From Synergistaceae bacterium (GTDB lineage: Bacteria; Synergistota; Synergistia; Synergistales; Aminobacteriaceae): 42,404 nt of DNA. A program made the position numbers and the translations under genes. Positions 1-8,257 of the stretch are shown here, one piece after another; the stretch's first letter is position 1, and the number at the start of each line of letters is the position of its first letter. The stretch lies in the NCBI GenBank assembly GCA_022837505.1, contig JALHFZ010000006.1:1-42404 (forward strand), in the 5' to 3' direction. Under the pieces are notes generated by a model that was not told the origin of the DNA, made no database searches, and saw only the letters and a program-made list of their open reading frames with translations.

Positions 1-87
1 CGTTCGTCAGCGCATCTTAAATTTATTTAAGCAATTCGAGACTGCCCGCATGGATCATCGATTAGATTTGCTGTATCCAGGATTAAA
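1..87. other. AT-rich edge, no gene seen
   Basis: Short non-coding edge of the window. It is clearly lower in GC than the region beyond 450, as are the small membrane gene beside it and the gap to 450. I see no convincing ORF, promoter or terminator here. Confidence 0.5.
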
Positions 88-321
88 TCAGCGATTGGCA
101 ATTCGAATGATGATATTGAGGACAACGGTCAGGATCAAGCTGATCACCACGGACGCCAGTAAAGGGATCAGGCAAGTCATCCCGGATGTTTCGATTTTAA
201 TGGTCCCTGGCAGGTTTTGCAGGCCAGGGATCCTTCCCAATAACCAGATAATCCCGCCAACCACGACGAGAATGACGCCAAAGATGAATATCCAGCGGCC
301 GAACACATCTAGATTTTGCAT
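88..321 (-). CDS. DUF2905 small membrane protein
   Basis: A 77-residue protein with two hydrophobic segments, about residues 10-28 and 50-74, joined by a short loop containing LPGTIKIE. Size, the two helices and the LPG-I-IE loop match the DUF2905 family of uncharacterised small inner-membrane proteins; no biochemical role is known to me. The ATG at 321 is preceded by GAGGT at a suitable distance. The gene and its flanks are about 45-50% GC, against about 60% or more for its neighbours, so it may come from a different source. It follows remA on the same strand across a 129-base gap, so cotranscription is possible but not shown. Confidence 0.7.
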   Translation of the reverse strand: MQNLDVFGRWIFIFGVILVVVGGIIWLLGRIPGLQNLPGTIKIETSGMTCLIPLLASVVISLILTVVLNIIIRIANR

Positions 322-450
322 ATCATGACCTCGCTTATATTTTACCCGCTGCGAGGTGCTCTGTGAAAACCAGAATCGGCTATAAGGGCGGATACAGGAA
401 AAAAAACCTGCTGTATGAAGTGGTTCGATTACGCGTTATGTTGGAATCGG
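322..450. other. intergenic gap behind remA
   Basis: AT-richer spacer between the end of remA and the DUF2905 gene. It holds a short hairpin with a run of T in its loop (about 392-416, minus strand), which is not a canonical terminator. No ORF with a good ribosome-binding site was found. Confidence 0.4.
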
Positions 451-765
451 TCATTCTTTACGGAACGCCAACGCGACCCAATCCCCCATTTCCATCCGTT
501 CTACCAGCTCTAAACCCTGATTTTCAGCCGCAGCTTCCACATCTTTGGATTGCACATCCAGTATCCCCGAGAGAATGATATGATTGCTGTCCATGATGAG
601 AATTGCCCGGGTTTTCCGGCCCTGGGTGGCATCCACGAGAAATCCCTCTCCCCGGGCCTCCTCCTTCAGCCGCTTGATCGGGGCTGAAGAGGGGTTGATG
701 ATGGCGACGATCCGCTCGGCCGCCGCCATGTTTCCGAATCCTATATGAACGAGTTTTCCCGCCAT
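451..765 (-). CDS. remA: RemA/DUF370 family regulator
   Basis: A 104-residue protein whose N-terminal 85 residues match the RemA (YlzA, DUF370) family: IGFGN near residue 8, NPSSAPIKR near 24, DATQGRKTRA near 45 and MDSNHIILS near 58. In Bacillus subtilis RemA is a DNA-binding activator of biofilm matrix and osmoprotection genes; in other phyla its role is unproven. Here the protein has a slightly longer C-terminal tail than the roughly 87-residue Bacillus form. It starts 9 bases after yicC, the classical yicC-remA pairing, but the gmk and rpoZ genes that often follow are absent and composition changes right after its stop. Confidence 0.9.
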   Translation of the reverse strand: MAGKLVHIGFGNMAAAERIVAIINPSSAPIKRLKEEARGEGFLVDATQGRKTRAILIMDSNHIILSGILDVQSKDVEAAAENQGLELVERMEMGDWVALAFRKE

Positions 766-774
766 GGTTTTCCG

Positions 775-1659
775 TCACTCCACGTTCTGAACCTGCTCCC
801 TGATTTTCTCAAGGAGGGTCTTCAAGTCTACGACCTTCCAGCGGAGGTCGGCGTCGGTTATCTTCGATCCCATGGTATTCACTTCCCGGTTCATCTCCTG
901 CAGAAGAAAATCGAGCTTTCTTCCCTCCGAGGCCTTCCCGTCCATGATCGACCGGAATTGAAGGACGTGGCTTTTCGACCGGTCGAATTCCTCGGAGATA
1001 TCCCATTTATCCCCGAGGAGGACGATCTCCTGCATTATCCTTCCGGGGTCCGCCTCTCCGGTGACCCCTTCGAGAAGGGCAGATATCCTGGCGCGGGTCT
1101 CCTCGAGAAGGGCGTCTTTGCGGGAGTTCCAGTAGATTTCCAGATCCTCCACCCCCCGGGAAAAGGCCTCCAGATACCCCTTCATCACCCCGGCGAGATG
1201 GTCGCCCTCCTGCTGACGCATGGCCTTCAGACTGGCGATGGCCGATTGGAGGATCTCCTCAAGGGCGTCCCCCGCCTCCCGCTCCACAAGGGAGAGGGCT
1301 GAGGGGGAGTCGAATACGCCGGGAAGGGTGAGAAGGGTCTGCAGTTCCGGCGGGTTTTTCTCCCCCAGTTCTTCCGCCAGCTCCCGGAGCTGAGTATGAT
1401 ACTCTCCGAGGACGTTCCGGTCAATGACGACGGCCCGGTAGCGGGGCGCCCAGAGTATCTCCCCGGTGAGCCTTATCTTTCCCCGTCCGAGCCCCTTCCG
1501 GAGAAGAGCGCTGACGGAGGGTTCGAAGGAGGCCAGCTCCCGGGGAAGGCGCAGGGAGATCTCCTGGTACCGCGAATTCACCGAGCCGATCTCCACCGTA
1601 AGGGTTCCCCATTCGAAGGCCCTGCTTTCCCGGGTAAAACCCGTCATGCTTCGTATCAT
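775..1659 (-). CDS. yicC: YicC family endoribonuclease-like protein
   Basis: A 294-residue protein that begins MIRSMTGF, the signature N-terminus of the YicC/YloC family, and carries the C-terminal DUF1732 segment with GRKLDFLLQEMNRE and SKITD. Escherichia coli YicC has been linked to RNA decay as an endoribonuclease; the molecular role elsewhere is less clear. The ATG at 1659 was chosen over an upstream ATG at 1710 because it gives the family N-terminus, has GAGG just upstream and starts 4 bases beyond the hflX stop instead of overlapping it. It sits near the end of the trpS-to-remA gene string. Confidence 0.92.
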   Translation of the reverse strand: MIRSMTGFTRESRAFEWGTLTVEIGSVNSRYQEISLRLPRELASFEPSVSALLRKGLGRGKIRLTGEILWAPRYRAVVIDRNVLGEYHTQLRELAEELGEKNPPELQTLLTLPGVFDSPSALSLVEREAGDALEEILQSAIASLKAMRQQEGDHLAGVMKGYLEAFSRGVEDLEIYWNSRKDALLEETRARISALLEGVTGEADPGRIMQEIVLLGDKWDISEEFDRSKSHVLQFRSIMDGKASEGRKLDFLLQEMNREVNTMGSKITDADLRWKVVDLKTLLEKIREQVQNVE

Positions 1660-1663
1660 GATC

Positions 1664-2785
1664 TCATCCTCTTTCCGGGGGGTTGTCGCCCCTTGTAAGC
1701 AGAAAATCATCCACCAGGGAGAGCAGCTCCGGAATTCCCGTCCCCTCCAGGGCGCTCACGGCCACGGCCGCCTCTCCGGCGGAGCGAAATCTTTCCTCAA
1801 GGGCAGTCCGGGTTTCCGGAAGAAGAAGGTCACTCTTGTTGAGAACGAAAATCCGGGGGATTTCTCCTGCGCCGATCTCCTCAAGGGTCTGCTCCACCAC
1901 GGCCCGGATCTCCTGAAGGTCCGGCGCTGCGGCATCGAGGACCACAAGAAGAAAATCCGATCCCGTGATCTCTTCCAGGGTTGTCCGAAAGGCAGTCACA
2001 AGCCCCGGAGGAAGGTCCCGGAGAAAACCCACCGTGTCGGAGACCAATATATTTTTTCCTGAAGGAAGGTAGACTTTTCGGAGAAAAGTGTCAAGGGTGG
2101 TAAAAAGCCTGTCCTCCGCCACAAGGGTGGAATCGGCGCTCAGAACCCTGAGAAGGGAGGACTTGCCGCTGTTGGTATACCCCACCAGGGAGGCTACAGG
2201 GATATTCATCTTTTTACGCCGGTCCCGCTGAAGGGTTCGCTTCCGCTTCATGACCCTGAGTTTTTTTCCGATATCCCGTACTCTGCGGTCAAGTTTCCGC
2301 CGGTGCCGTTCGAATTCCGTCTCCCCCGGACCCCGGGTGCCTATCCCCCCTCCGAGGCGGGACATCTGGGCTCCAAGCCCCTTGAGGTGGGGGATCTCGT
2401 ACCGGCAGAGGGCCATATCGATCTGGAGCTTCGCCTCGGAGGTACGGGCCCTGCTTTCGAAGATCTTCATGATGACAAAAGGACGGTCCCAGACCTCCAG
2501 ACCCGTGATCTCCCTCAGGTTCGCCCGCTGCCCGGGGGTGAGGGTCTCGTTGCACACGAGCAGGGTCGCTCCCGCCGAGGCTGCGAAGAGACGGGCCTCC
2601 TCTGCCTTCCCCTTTCCCAGGAGGTAGGCGGGGTCAGGAGTTGTACGGTTCTGCACTATGGTCCCTGCAGTCTCTATGCCGAGATTTTCGAGAAGGAGCT
2701 TCAGTTCATCGAGAAGCACCCCTGAGGGGAAGGGCTGCCGGGGAAGTTCGAGGGCGGCGAGGATGGCCTTCCGGAAGTCCGTCAT
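1664..2785 (-). CDS. hflX: Ribosome-associated GTPase HflX
   Basis: A 373-residue GTPase of the HflX family, which splits stalled or heat-damaged ribosomes. The N-terminal HflX domain includes LLGKGKAEE near residue 55 and the glycine-rich linker SRLGGGIGTRGPGE near 142. The G domain follows: G1 GYTNSGKSS near 202, G3 DTVGF near 250, G4 NKSD near 317 and G5 SALEG near 343. Length is normal for bacterial HflX. It overlaps plsC by ATGA and is followed after 4 bases by yicC, so it is translated within the same operon. No missing motif was seen. Confidence 0.95.
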   Translation of the reverse strand: MTDFRKAILAALELPRQPFPSGVLLDELKLLLENLGIETAGTIVQNRTTPDPAYLLGKGKAEEARLFAASAGATLLVCNETLTPGQRANLREITGLEVWDRPFVIMKIFESRARTSEAKLQIDMALCRYEIPHLKGLGAQMSRLGGGIGTRGPGETEFERHRRKLDRRVRDIGKKLRVMKRKRTLQRDRRKKMNIPVASLVGYTNSGKSSLLRVLSADSTLVAEDRLFTTLDTFLRKVYLPSGKNILVSDTVGFLRDLPPGLVTAFRTTLEEITGSDFLLVVLDAAAPDLQEIRAVVEQTLEEIGAGEIPRIFVLNKSDLLLPETRTALEERFRSAGEAAVAVSALEGTGIPELLSLVDDFLLTRGDNPPERG

Positions 2786-3426
2786 GCCGCACTCTCCCCT
2801 GAAATTTCCCCCTCAAGGGAGATGAGGGTCTTTTCAAAGCGTTCAAGAAGGCGCGCTCTCCCTTCCTTTCCCTCCTGAATGTAGGGGAGGGTGTCGATGG
2901 CTTCCCCCAGAAGGACCGAGATCTTCACGGGTTTGATCCATTTGGCCCCGGGGGGCATTGCCTGAAAGGTGCCGGTGATGAAGACGGGGACCACCGGAGC
3001 CCCTGATTTCATGGCGATGAGGGCGGCTCCCCCTTCAAGGGGCTGGAGTTTGCCGTCGAGGGAGCGCCCTCCCTCGGGGAAAACGAGCACGTTCTCGCCG
3101 TCATTCAGAAGGTTCAGAAAGGTCCGGAGGGCAGTGCCGGCGCTCTGGCTGTCCTGGGTCCGCACGGGAATGGCCCCGAGGGCACGGATCATTCCGCCGA
3201 AGATCCGGGGGCCGAACAGCTCTTCCTTTGCCAGATAGCGGAGCCTTCTCGGGAAAATCGCTCCCATGACAGCGGGATCAAGGTTGCTGCAGTGATTCAC
3301 GATGACGATGACGTTCCTCTCCGGCAGAGGGGCTTTCCACTCTACGGACATACGGTTGTAAATCTTCAGGCAGATGAAGAAAAACCACTTGACGAAAAAA
3401 TAGAAAATCCTGTTTATGAGGGTCAT
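2782..3426 (-). CDS. plsC: 1-acyl-glycerol-3-phosphate acyltransferase
   Basis: A 214-residue membrane-associated acyltransferase of the PlsC/LPLAT family, which adds the second acyl chain to lysophosphatidic acid to make phosphatidic acid. The HX4D motif is seen as NHCSNLD near residue 44, followed by RYLAKEELF and the glycerol-phosphate motif FPEGGRS near 115 (the family usually has FPEGTRS). A hydrophobic stretch at residues 5-20 would anchor it to the inner membrane. It starts 7 bases after cmk and its stop overlaps the hflX start. Substrate chain specificity cannot be read from the sequence. Confidence 0.9.
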   Translation of the reverse strand: MTLINRIFYFFVKWFFFICLKIYNRMSVEWKAPLPERNVIVIVNHCSNLDPAVMGAIFPRRLRYLAKEELFGPRIFGGMIRALGAIPVRTQDSQSAGTALRTFLNLLNDGENVLVFPEGGRSLDGKLQPLEGGAALIAMKSGAPVVPVFITGTFQAMPPGAKWIKPVKISVLLGEAIDTLPYIQEGKEGRARLLERFEKTLISLEGEISGESAA

Positions 3427-3433
3427 GAAGGGC

Positions 3434-4105
3434 TCATCCTTTATCCTGAAGTTTTTTCGCTATATGGACTAGGACAGCCCTCTCCACTTCATCGATGGAA
3501 AGACCGTCCGTATCCACCTCGACGGCGTCATCGGCCATTCTGAGAGGGGCCGTCTCCCGGGTGCTGTCGATCCTGTCCCTCTCCCGTATGCGTTCAAGGA
3601 CCTCCCCGAAGGTCGAGGCGTCCCCCCTGGCCTGAAGCTCGAGACGACGCCTTTCGGCCCGGACGTGGTCGGAGGCGGTGAGGAATATCTTGACCGCCGC
3701 TCCCGGAAAGACCACAGTCCCCATATCCCTTCCGTCGGCCACAAGGCTTGTCCTCTCCCCCTGCTCCCTCTGTACCGTCAGGAGGGCTTCCCGGACGGAG
3801 GGGAGGGCGGCGTAGGGGGAGACGATGGAGTCGGCAAAGGGCGAGCGGATTTCAATCCCCGCCTCCCTGCCGTTCACTTTGAGCCCGCCGGGGGTTATTT
3901 CCACGGAAAGCCCCGCCAGGGCTTTCCGAAGTTCGTCCTTCTCCACGGGAGGGATGCCTGCCTGAGAAAGGGCAAGGGCAATCGCCCGGTAGATCGCCCC
4001 CGTGTCAAGATAGGCGATTCCGAGGGCTGCGGCGACCCTCCTTGCGACAGTGCTCTTTCCCGAGCCGGCGGGACCGTCGATGGCGATGATGAGAGGTTCC
4101 GTCAT
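3434..4105 (-). CDS. cmk: Cytidylate kinase
   Basis: A 223-residue (d)CMP kinase: ATP-dependent phosphorylation of CMP and dCMP in pyrimidine salvage. The P-loop is DGPAGSGKST at residues 10-19; LDTGAIYRA near 33 and the DGRDMGTVVFP motif near 123 are the CMP-binding signatures of the family; RIDSTRETAPL near 176 belongs to the lid. Length is normal. It overlaps the HDOD gene by ATGA upstream and is followed closely by plsC, a cmk-plsC adjacency common in Gram-positive bacteria and their relatives. Confidence 0.95.
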   Translation of the reverse strand: MTEPLIIAIDGPAGSGKSTVARRVAAALGIAYLDTGAIYRAIALALSQAGIPPVEKDELRKALAGLSVEITPGGLKVNGREAGIEIRSPFADSIVSPYAALPSVREALLTVQREQGERTSLVADGRDMGTVVFPGAAVKIFLTASDHVRAERRRLELQARGDASTFGEVLERIRERDRIDSTRETAPLRMADDAVEVDTDGLSIDEVERAVLVHIAKKLQDKG

Positions 4106-4992
4106 CGAAAGGCTTCCTCCATCTCCGCAAGCTCCGCCTCAGCCAGAGCCACGAAGTCGACGAGGCTGGACATGAGCTCTTCGTAATCGGTTATCTCCAG
4201 GCGCTCAAGAACCTCGGGGTAGAGATAATTCTGAAGCCCGTCGGCCCCGAGGCCCACTCCGAGCATGAGGCACAGGGAGTTGGCGAGATGGACCACGTCC
4301 ACCCCGGCCTGGTATCTGGGGTCTTTGAGATCGTTGGGAGTGTGGTGATGGGCGACGGCATACTTGTAGGCTTCGGGGAGGTTCCATTTTTCAACAAGGA
4401 GAGCCCCCACAGCGGCATGATCGAAGCCGAGAACCCGGTGCTCCGCGTCGAGGAAGGAGACGTTCTCGTCCTCAACAAGGCGCAGGATGATGCCGTAGCC
4501 GAACCGGACATAGTCGTTGAGCACGACCTTTCCTATGTCGTGGAGCAGTCCGCTCACGTAGGCCTCCTCGGGAGGGGTGCGCCCCGTCCTCTGGGCTATG
4601 AACCGGGAGGCATAGGCCACGGTGAGGGAATGCCTCCAGAGAGTCCCCCTGTCGAGGGCATACCCCGAGAGGGCCTTGTCCATGACCGTATAGACCGACG
4701 CCGACAGGACGATGTTGCTGATATTCTTGTATCCGAGAAGGGCGATGGCCTCGGTGAGGCTTGAGATCTCCCGGCTGATGCCGTAGGCGGCCGAATTGGC
4801 GAGCTTCAGGGTGCGGATGACGAGCCCTTCGTCCCTGGAAAGGCTGGCGGCCACGTCCTGAGCGCTGCTGTCGGGATCGTTCAGCTTGCGCATCGTCTCG
4901 ACGACAAACTGGGGGAAGGATTTTATATCCTTGATTTTGCTGAGGATCCTCGTTTTGATGAGTTCCCGGGTACGTTCGTCCATACCGTCCAT
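4102..4992 (-). CDS. HDOD domain protein
   Basis: A 296-residue protein made almost entirely of one HDOD domain, starting near residue 20 (SFPQFVVETMRKLND). HDOD proteins are signalling proteins related to HD-GYP phosphodiesterases, and many have lost the metal site. Here a near-complete set of candidate ligands remains: H121, H151-D152 in GLLHDIGK, H192, H215-H217 and D232. That leaves hydrolase activity possible. The ATG at 4992 has GGAGG 7 bases upstream. It is embedded between rluB and cmk with an ATGA overlap, so it is coexpressed with growth genes. The target process is unknown. Confidence 0.85.
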   Translation of the reverse strand: MDGMDERTRELIKTRILSKIKDIKSFPQFVVETMRKLNDPDSSAQDVAASLSRDEGLVIRTLKLANSAAYGISREISSLTEAIALLGYKNISNIVLSASVYTVMDKALSGYALDRGTLWRHSLTVAYASRFIAQRTGRTPPEEAYVSGLLHDIGKVVLNDYVRFGYGIILRLVEDENVSFLDAEHRVLGFDHAAVGALLVEKWNLPEAYKYAVAHHHTPNDLKDPRYQAGVDVVHLANSLCLMLGVGLGADGLQNYLYPEVLERLEITDYEELMSSLVDFVALAEAELAEMEEAFR

Positions 4993-5012
4993 CTTCCGCC
5001 CTCCTTCTACCT

Positions 5013-5774
5013 TCAGACCGATCCGCCGGACCGTATGGCCCGCCAGAGAGAATTTCGGGACATTTCCCGGTACGATCCGGCGGGAAGATCCCGCAGCTCC
5101 ATTTTACCAATTCTTCGGCGGATAAGCATTTCCACGGAGTACCCGAAGGTTTCCGCCATGCGCCGCACCTCCCGTTTCACCCCTTCGGCAAGGACGATGG
5201 AAATCCAGCGGTTCGCCGGTTCTCTGTCCATGATGAGAAGATTCACCGGCGTGAGGAGCCTGCCGTCAAGGAGTACCCCTCCCATCCACTGCCGTACGTC
5301 CCTCCGGCTGATCTCTCCGGAGAGGAGGGCCTCGTATTCCCGCAGGACGCTTTTCGACGGGTGAAGCAGCTCCTGGGCAAAGTCGCCGTCATTGGTGAGG
5401 ACGAGAAGCCCCTCGCTCTCCCGGTCGAGTCGCCCCACAGGAAAGAGGCGGTACTGTCTCAGCTCTTCGGCGAGGAGATCACCCACCACGGGATCGTAGG
5501 GGTCCTGTACGGAGCAGACATACCCCTTCGGCTTGTTGAGAAGGATATATTTCTTCTCCTCCGGAAGGATCGTCTTTCCGTCCAGGGTCACCGTCATCTC
5601 TCCGGTCACCCGGTAGGCCGGAAGGAGCACCACCTTTCCGTCGACCCGCACTCTCCCTGCGGCGATGAACTCCTCCACTCCCCTGCGGGAGCCCGCTCCT
5701 CCCATGGCGAGGAAGCGATTCAGCCGTACGCCCCGGACAGGGTTCTTTTCTTCTTCGTCTTTTTGAATCATCAT
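5013..5774 (-). CDS. rluB: RsuA/RluB-type pseudouridine synthase
   Basis: A 253-residue RNA pseudouridine synthase. The N-terminus is an S4 RNA-binding domain (about residues 17-65, RLNRFLAMGGAGSRRG). The catalytic domain carries GRLDRESEGLLVLTNDG near residue 118, where Asp is the nucleophile; LLNKPKGYVCSV near 78 and VKREVRRM near 203 are further family motifs. This is the RsuA/RluB/RluE/RluF subfamily, which modifies single sites in rRNA. The position directly after scpA-scpB is the usual context for rluB, so rluB (23S rRNA) is most likely, though rRNA specificity is inferred. It overlaps scpB by ATGA. Confidence 0.87.
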   Translation of the reverse strand: MMIQKDEEEKNPVRGVRLNRFLAMGGAGSRRGVEEFIAAGRVRVDGKVVLLPAYRVTGEMTVTLDGKTILPEEKKYILLNKPKGYVCSVQDPYDPVVGDLLAEELRQYRLFPVGRLDRESEGLLVLTNDGDFAQELLHPSKSVLREYEALLSGEISRRDVRQWMGGVLLDGRLLTPVNLLIMDREPANRWISIVLAEGVKREVRRMAETFGYSVEMLIRRRIGKMELRDLPAGSYREMSRNSLWRAIRSGGSV

Positions 5775-6373
5775 AGGTTCTCATCCTCGCTGAAAGGGGT
5801 TGACTCCCCTTCTCCTGAGGGGTTCAGCTCTTCCAGTTCCTCGAGGGTGGGGAGTTCAGAGATGGACGAAAGGCCGAAGGTCTCGAGAAAAAGGGGGGTC
5901 GTCCGGTAGAGCAGGGGGGAGCCTGTTCCCTTCCTCCGCCCGGCAATCCTCAGCAGACCGTGGGACAGGAGCGTCTCGATGACCCTCTCGCACCGGACAC
6001 CCCGGATATCCTCCACATCGCTCCGGGTGACAGGCTGATTATAGGCTATGACCGCCAGAGTCTCCACCGCCGCCTTGCTGAGACGGATCTTTTGAACGAG
6101 GACGGTGCTGCGGAAAAGGGAGACCACCTCGGCAGTCTCTTCCGCAGTGGTCATTCTCCACCCTTCCGGCCCCTTCTGAAGGGCGAGCCCCTGCCCCGTC
6201 CGCTGAAGAAAATCCTGAAGGGAGCGCAGCTCTTCCGCCGCCGAAGAGGGGGAGATGGAGAGCAGCTCGGCGATCTCGCTCTGCGATACGGGGGAGACCG
6301 CAACGAAGAGGAGGGCCTGAATTTTCTGTCCCGCCGGGCTCAGGATATCAGAGGGCATAGAAGACGACGTCAT
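5771..6373 (-). CDS. scpB: Segregation and condensation protein B
   Basis: A 200-residue kleisin-associated subunit of the SMC-ScpAB condensin. It has the two winged-helix domains typical of ScpB: ALLFVAVSPVSQSEIAELL early, and ETLAVIAYNQPVTRSDVEDIRG in the second domain. The open frame extends far upstream in another frame of scpA, but the ATG at 6373 has AGGAGG 9 bases upstream and gives normal family length; it overlaps scpA by 26 bases, which implies translational coupling. An ATG at 6358 is the alternative but lacks a ribosome-binding site. It works with ScpA, encoded next to it, and with an SMC protein that is not in the window. Confidence 0.9.
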   Translation of the reverse strand: MTSSSMPSDILSPAGQKIQALLFVAVSPVSQSEIAELLSISPSSAAEELRSLQDFLQRTGQGLALQKGPEGWRMTTAEETAEVVSLFRSTVLVQKIRLSKAAVETLAVIAYNQPVTRSDVEDIRGVRCERVIETLLSHGLLRIAGRRKGTGSPLLYRTTPLFLETFGLSSISELPTLEELEELNPSGEGESTPFSEDENL

Positions 6374-7118
6374 GAAAAAGAGCCTCCTGCTCCATCCGGA
6401 TGCGCCCCATCCGTGCCATCTCGAGGAGGGCGAGAAGGGTGACGACGAAAAGGGCCGCCTTTCCCTTCCCGTCAAGCAGCTGGGAGAATCTGATGGAGCC
6501 GCAGCCGGCAAGGCGGGCGAGGATCTCGGAGATCTTCCCCTCGATCTGTTCCTCCTCGGGGAGGGCGGAGGGTATTCCGTCCCAGTCTTCGGAGGCGAAA
6601 AATTCAATCCGGCTGCTTCGGGGGAGGGACCCCCTGCGGGACTCGAAAATATCCCACCATTGCCGGCAGAGGGCGTAGAGGTCTCCAAGGTTTCCGAACT
6701 GCTCCTCCTCCTCTTCGTCCGAGGGGCGAAAAAAGATTCTGTCCTGCCGCTCCTTCCCGGCCCGGAGCCTTCCGGCGGCTATCCTGTAGGGACGGTACCG
6801 GGAGATTTTTTCAAGGACATCCCCGTCGTCGGCGACTTCCTCCCCGGCGGCAGGGTCAGCTTCCCTCCGGGGAAGGAGGGAGCGGGCTTTTGCCAGGACG
6901 AGGGTGGCCGCAAGGAAGAGGAACTCCGAGACTGTCTCCACGGAAACATGACGGGTGTTGGCCAGATAGGCGCCGTAAATGCGGACGATCTGCCCCACGG
7001 AGATCCTCGCGGTTTCAAGGGCTCCGCTCTCCACGAGAAAGCACAGCAGATCGAAGGGGCCTGAGAACCCCTCCACGTCAGCTGAAAATTCCCCGAAGCC
7101 GGGAGATCCTTCGTACAA
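6348..7118 (-). CDS. scpA: Segregation and condensation protein A
   Basis: A 256-residue kleisin of the bacterial condensin. The N-terminus shows the family pattern FSGPFDLLCFLVESGALE and the helix VSEFLFLAATLVLAKARSLLP; an acidic linker follows, and the C-terminal winged helix ends in LLALLEMARMGRIRMEQ. The start is TTG at 7118, supported by GAGGGG 8 bases upstream that overlaps the end of trpS; no better ATG precedes the conserved N-terminus. ScpA bridges the SMC head domains and binds an ScpB dimer, here the next gene. It begins 4 bases after the trpS stop. Confidence 0.9.
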   Translation of the reverse strand: MYEGSPGFGEFSADVEGFSGPFDLLCFLVESGALETARISVGQIVRIYGAYLANTRHVSVETVSEFLFLAATLVLAKARSLLPRREADPAAGEEVADDGDVLEKISRYRPYRIAAGRLRAGKERQDRIFFRPSDEEEEEQFGNLGDLYALCRQWWDIFESRRGSLPRSSRIEFFASEDWDGIPSALPEEEQIEGKISEILARLAGCGSIRFSQLLDGKGKAALFVVTLLALLEMARMGRIRMEQEALFHDVVFYAL

Positions 7119-7122
7119 TTAT

Positions 7123-8118
7123 TTATCCCCTCGGAACGAATCCGATGGCGGCGATGACTTCGTCCATGGTCTTCCGGGCTGCAGCTCCGGCCCGGACGGC
7201 CCCCTCCCGGAGGATGGACTGAAGGAGGTCGGGACGCCCCTCGTAGAAGGCCCGCCGCTCCCGGATGGGAGCCATGACCCTGTTCACGTGGTTCATCAGC
7301 TTTTTCTTGCAGTCCACGCACCCTATTCCCGCTGTCCTGCATCCATGGGCAATCTCCCGCTTTTCTTCCTCATCGTCGTTGAATACCTTGTGAATATCCC
7401 ATACGGGGCATTTCTCCGGCTCCCCCGGGTCAGTTCTCCGCTCCCTTGCCGGGTCGGTGATCATGGTGCGGATCTTCTGCCACATTTCGTCGGGGTGATC
7501 GGCGATATTGATGGAGTTTCCGTAGGATTTGCTCATCTTCCTTCCGTCCGTGCCGGGGACCTTGGGCGTCGGGGTCAGCATGATCTGCGGCTCGGGGAGG
7601 ATGTCGCCGAAGAAGGAGTTGAAGCGCCGTGCCATCTCCCGGGAGATCTCGAGGTGGGCGCTCTGGTCCTCCCCCACGGGGACGATCTCTGCCTTGTAGA
7701 GAAGTATGTCCGCCGCCATGAGGACCGGATAGCCGAGAAAGGCGTAGGTGCTCAGATCCCTGTTCTGAATGTTGATGATCTGCTCTTTGTATGTGGGGTT
7801 CCGCTGAAGCCACCCGAGGGGGGTCACCATGGAGAGGGCGAGATGGAGCTCCGCATGCTGGGGAACGTGGGACTGGACGAAGATGATGCATTTCTCGGGG
7901 TCAAGTCCGGCAGCAAGCCAGTCGAGGAGCACTTCCGAACAGTTGCTCCGGATGGTGGAGCTGTCGGCGTAATCGGACATGAGGGCATGCCAGTCCACTA
8001 TGGAGTAAAAACACTCGTAGTCCTCCTGCAGCCTCACCCAGTTTGTCAGGGCTCCCGCAAGATGCCCGAGATGAAGCTTTCCTGTCGGTCTCATTCCGCT
8101 GAAAACACGCTGCGCCAT
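7123..8118 (-). CDS. trpS: Tryptophanyl-tRNA synthetase
   Basis: A 331-residue class I aminoacyl-tRNA synthetase. The HIGH motif appears as HLGH in GMRPTGKLHLGH at residues 8-19, and KMSKS appears in GRKMSKSYGNS near residue 192. AADILLYKAEIVPVGEDQ near 136 is typical of TrpS. The ATG at 8118 is preferred over 8157 because the family begins just before the HIGH motif and GAGGTG lies upstream. Length is that of the short bacterial TrpS. It is the first gene of a ten-gene minus-strand string. I looked for a T-box in the upstream 139 bases and found none. Confidence 0.95.
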   Translation of the reverse strand: MAQRVFSGMRPTGKLHLGHLAGALTNWVRLQEDYECFYSIVDWHALMSDYADSSTIRSNCSEVLLDWLAAGLDPEKCIIFVQSHVPQHAELHLALSMVTPLGWLQRNPTYKEQIINIQNRDLSTYAFLGYPVLMAADILLYKAEIVPVGEDQSAHLEISREMARRFNSFFGDILPEPQIMLTPTPKVPGTDGRKMSKSYGNSINIADHPDEMWQKIRTMITDPARERRTDPGEPEKCPVWDIHKVFNDDEEEKREIAHGCRTAGIGCVDCKKKLMNHVNRVMAPIRERRAFYEGRPDLLQSILREGAVRAGAAARKTMDEVIAAIGFVPRG

Positions 8119-8257
8119 AGTGACCACCTCAAAGGGAAGATCGGACGAAAAAATCATCCGTGGAATCTATCATATCACTGAAGCATTACTCTTTAAAATT
8201 CAGATATTTTCTCTTATACTGCAGGAAGAAAGGCCAGGCTTTTCCTCCCCGGAGGAG
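8119..8257 (-). other. trpS upstream spacer
   Basis: Spacer between nif3 and trpS. It is AT-rich in its middle and holds the candidate trpS promoter. A GC-rich inverted repeat near 8242-8256 (TCCTCC/GGAGGA) follows the nif3 stop but has no T-tract. The predicted leader of about 45 bases is too short for a T-box. Confidence 0.4.
8169..8198 (-). promoter_or_regulatory. candidate trpS operon promoter
   Basis: The minus strand reads TTTTAA (8193-8198), an 18-base spacer, then TATGAT (8169-8174). The -10 is good and the -35 is weak. It lies about 50 bases upstream of the trpS start in the only sizeable gap before this gene string. Confidence 0.35.

Noticed and set aside
385..420. Terminator after remA
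   Set aside because: The run of T is in the hairpin loop, not after the stem, so it does not look like an intrinsic terminator.
6979..8181. 400-residue plus-strand open frame opposite trpS
   Set aside because: Antisense to a clear trpS with no recognisable domain.
8119..8257. T-box riboswitch upstream of trpS
   Set aside because: The leader is too short and no conserved T-box AGGGTGG-type sequence is found.
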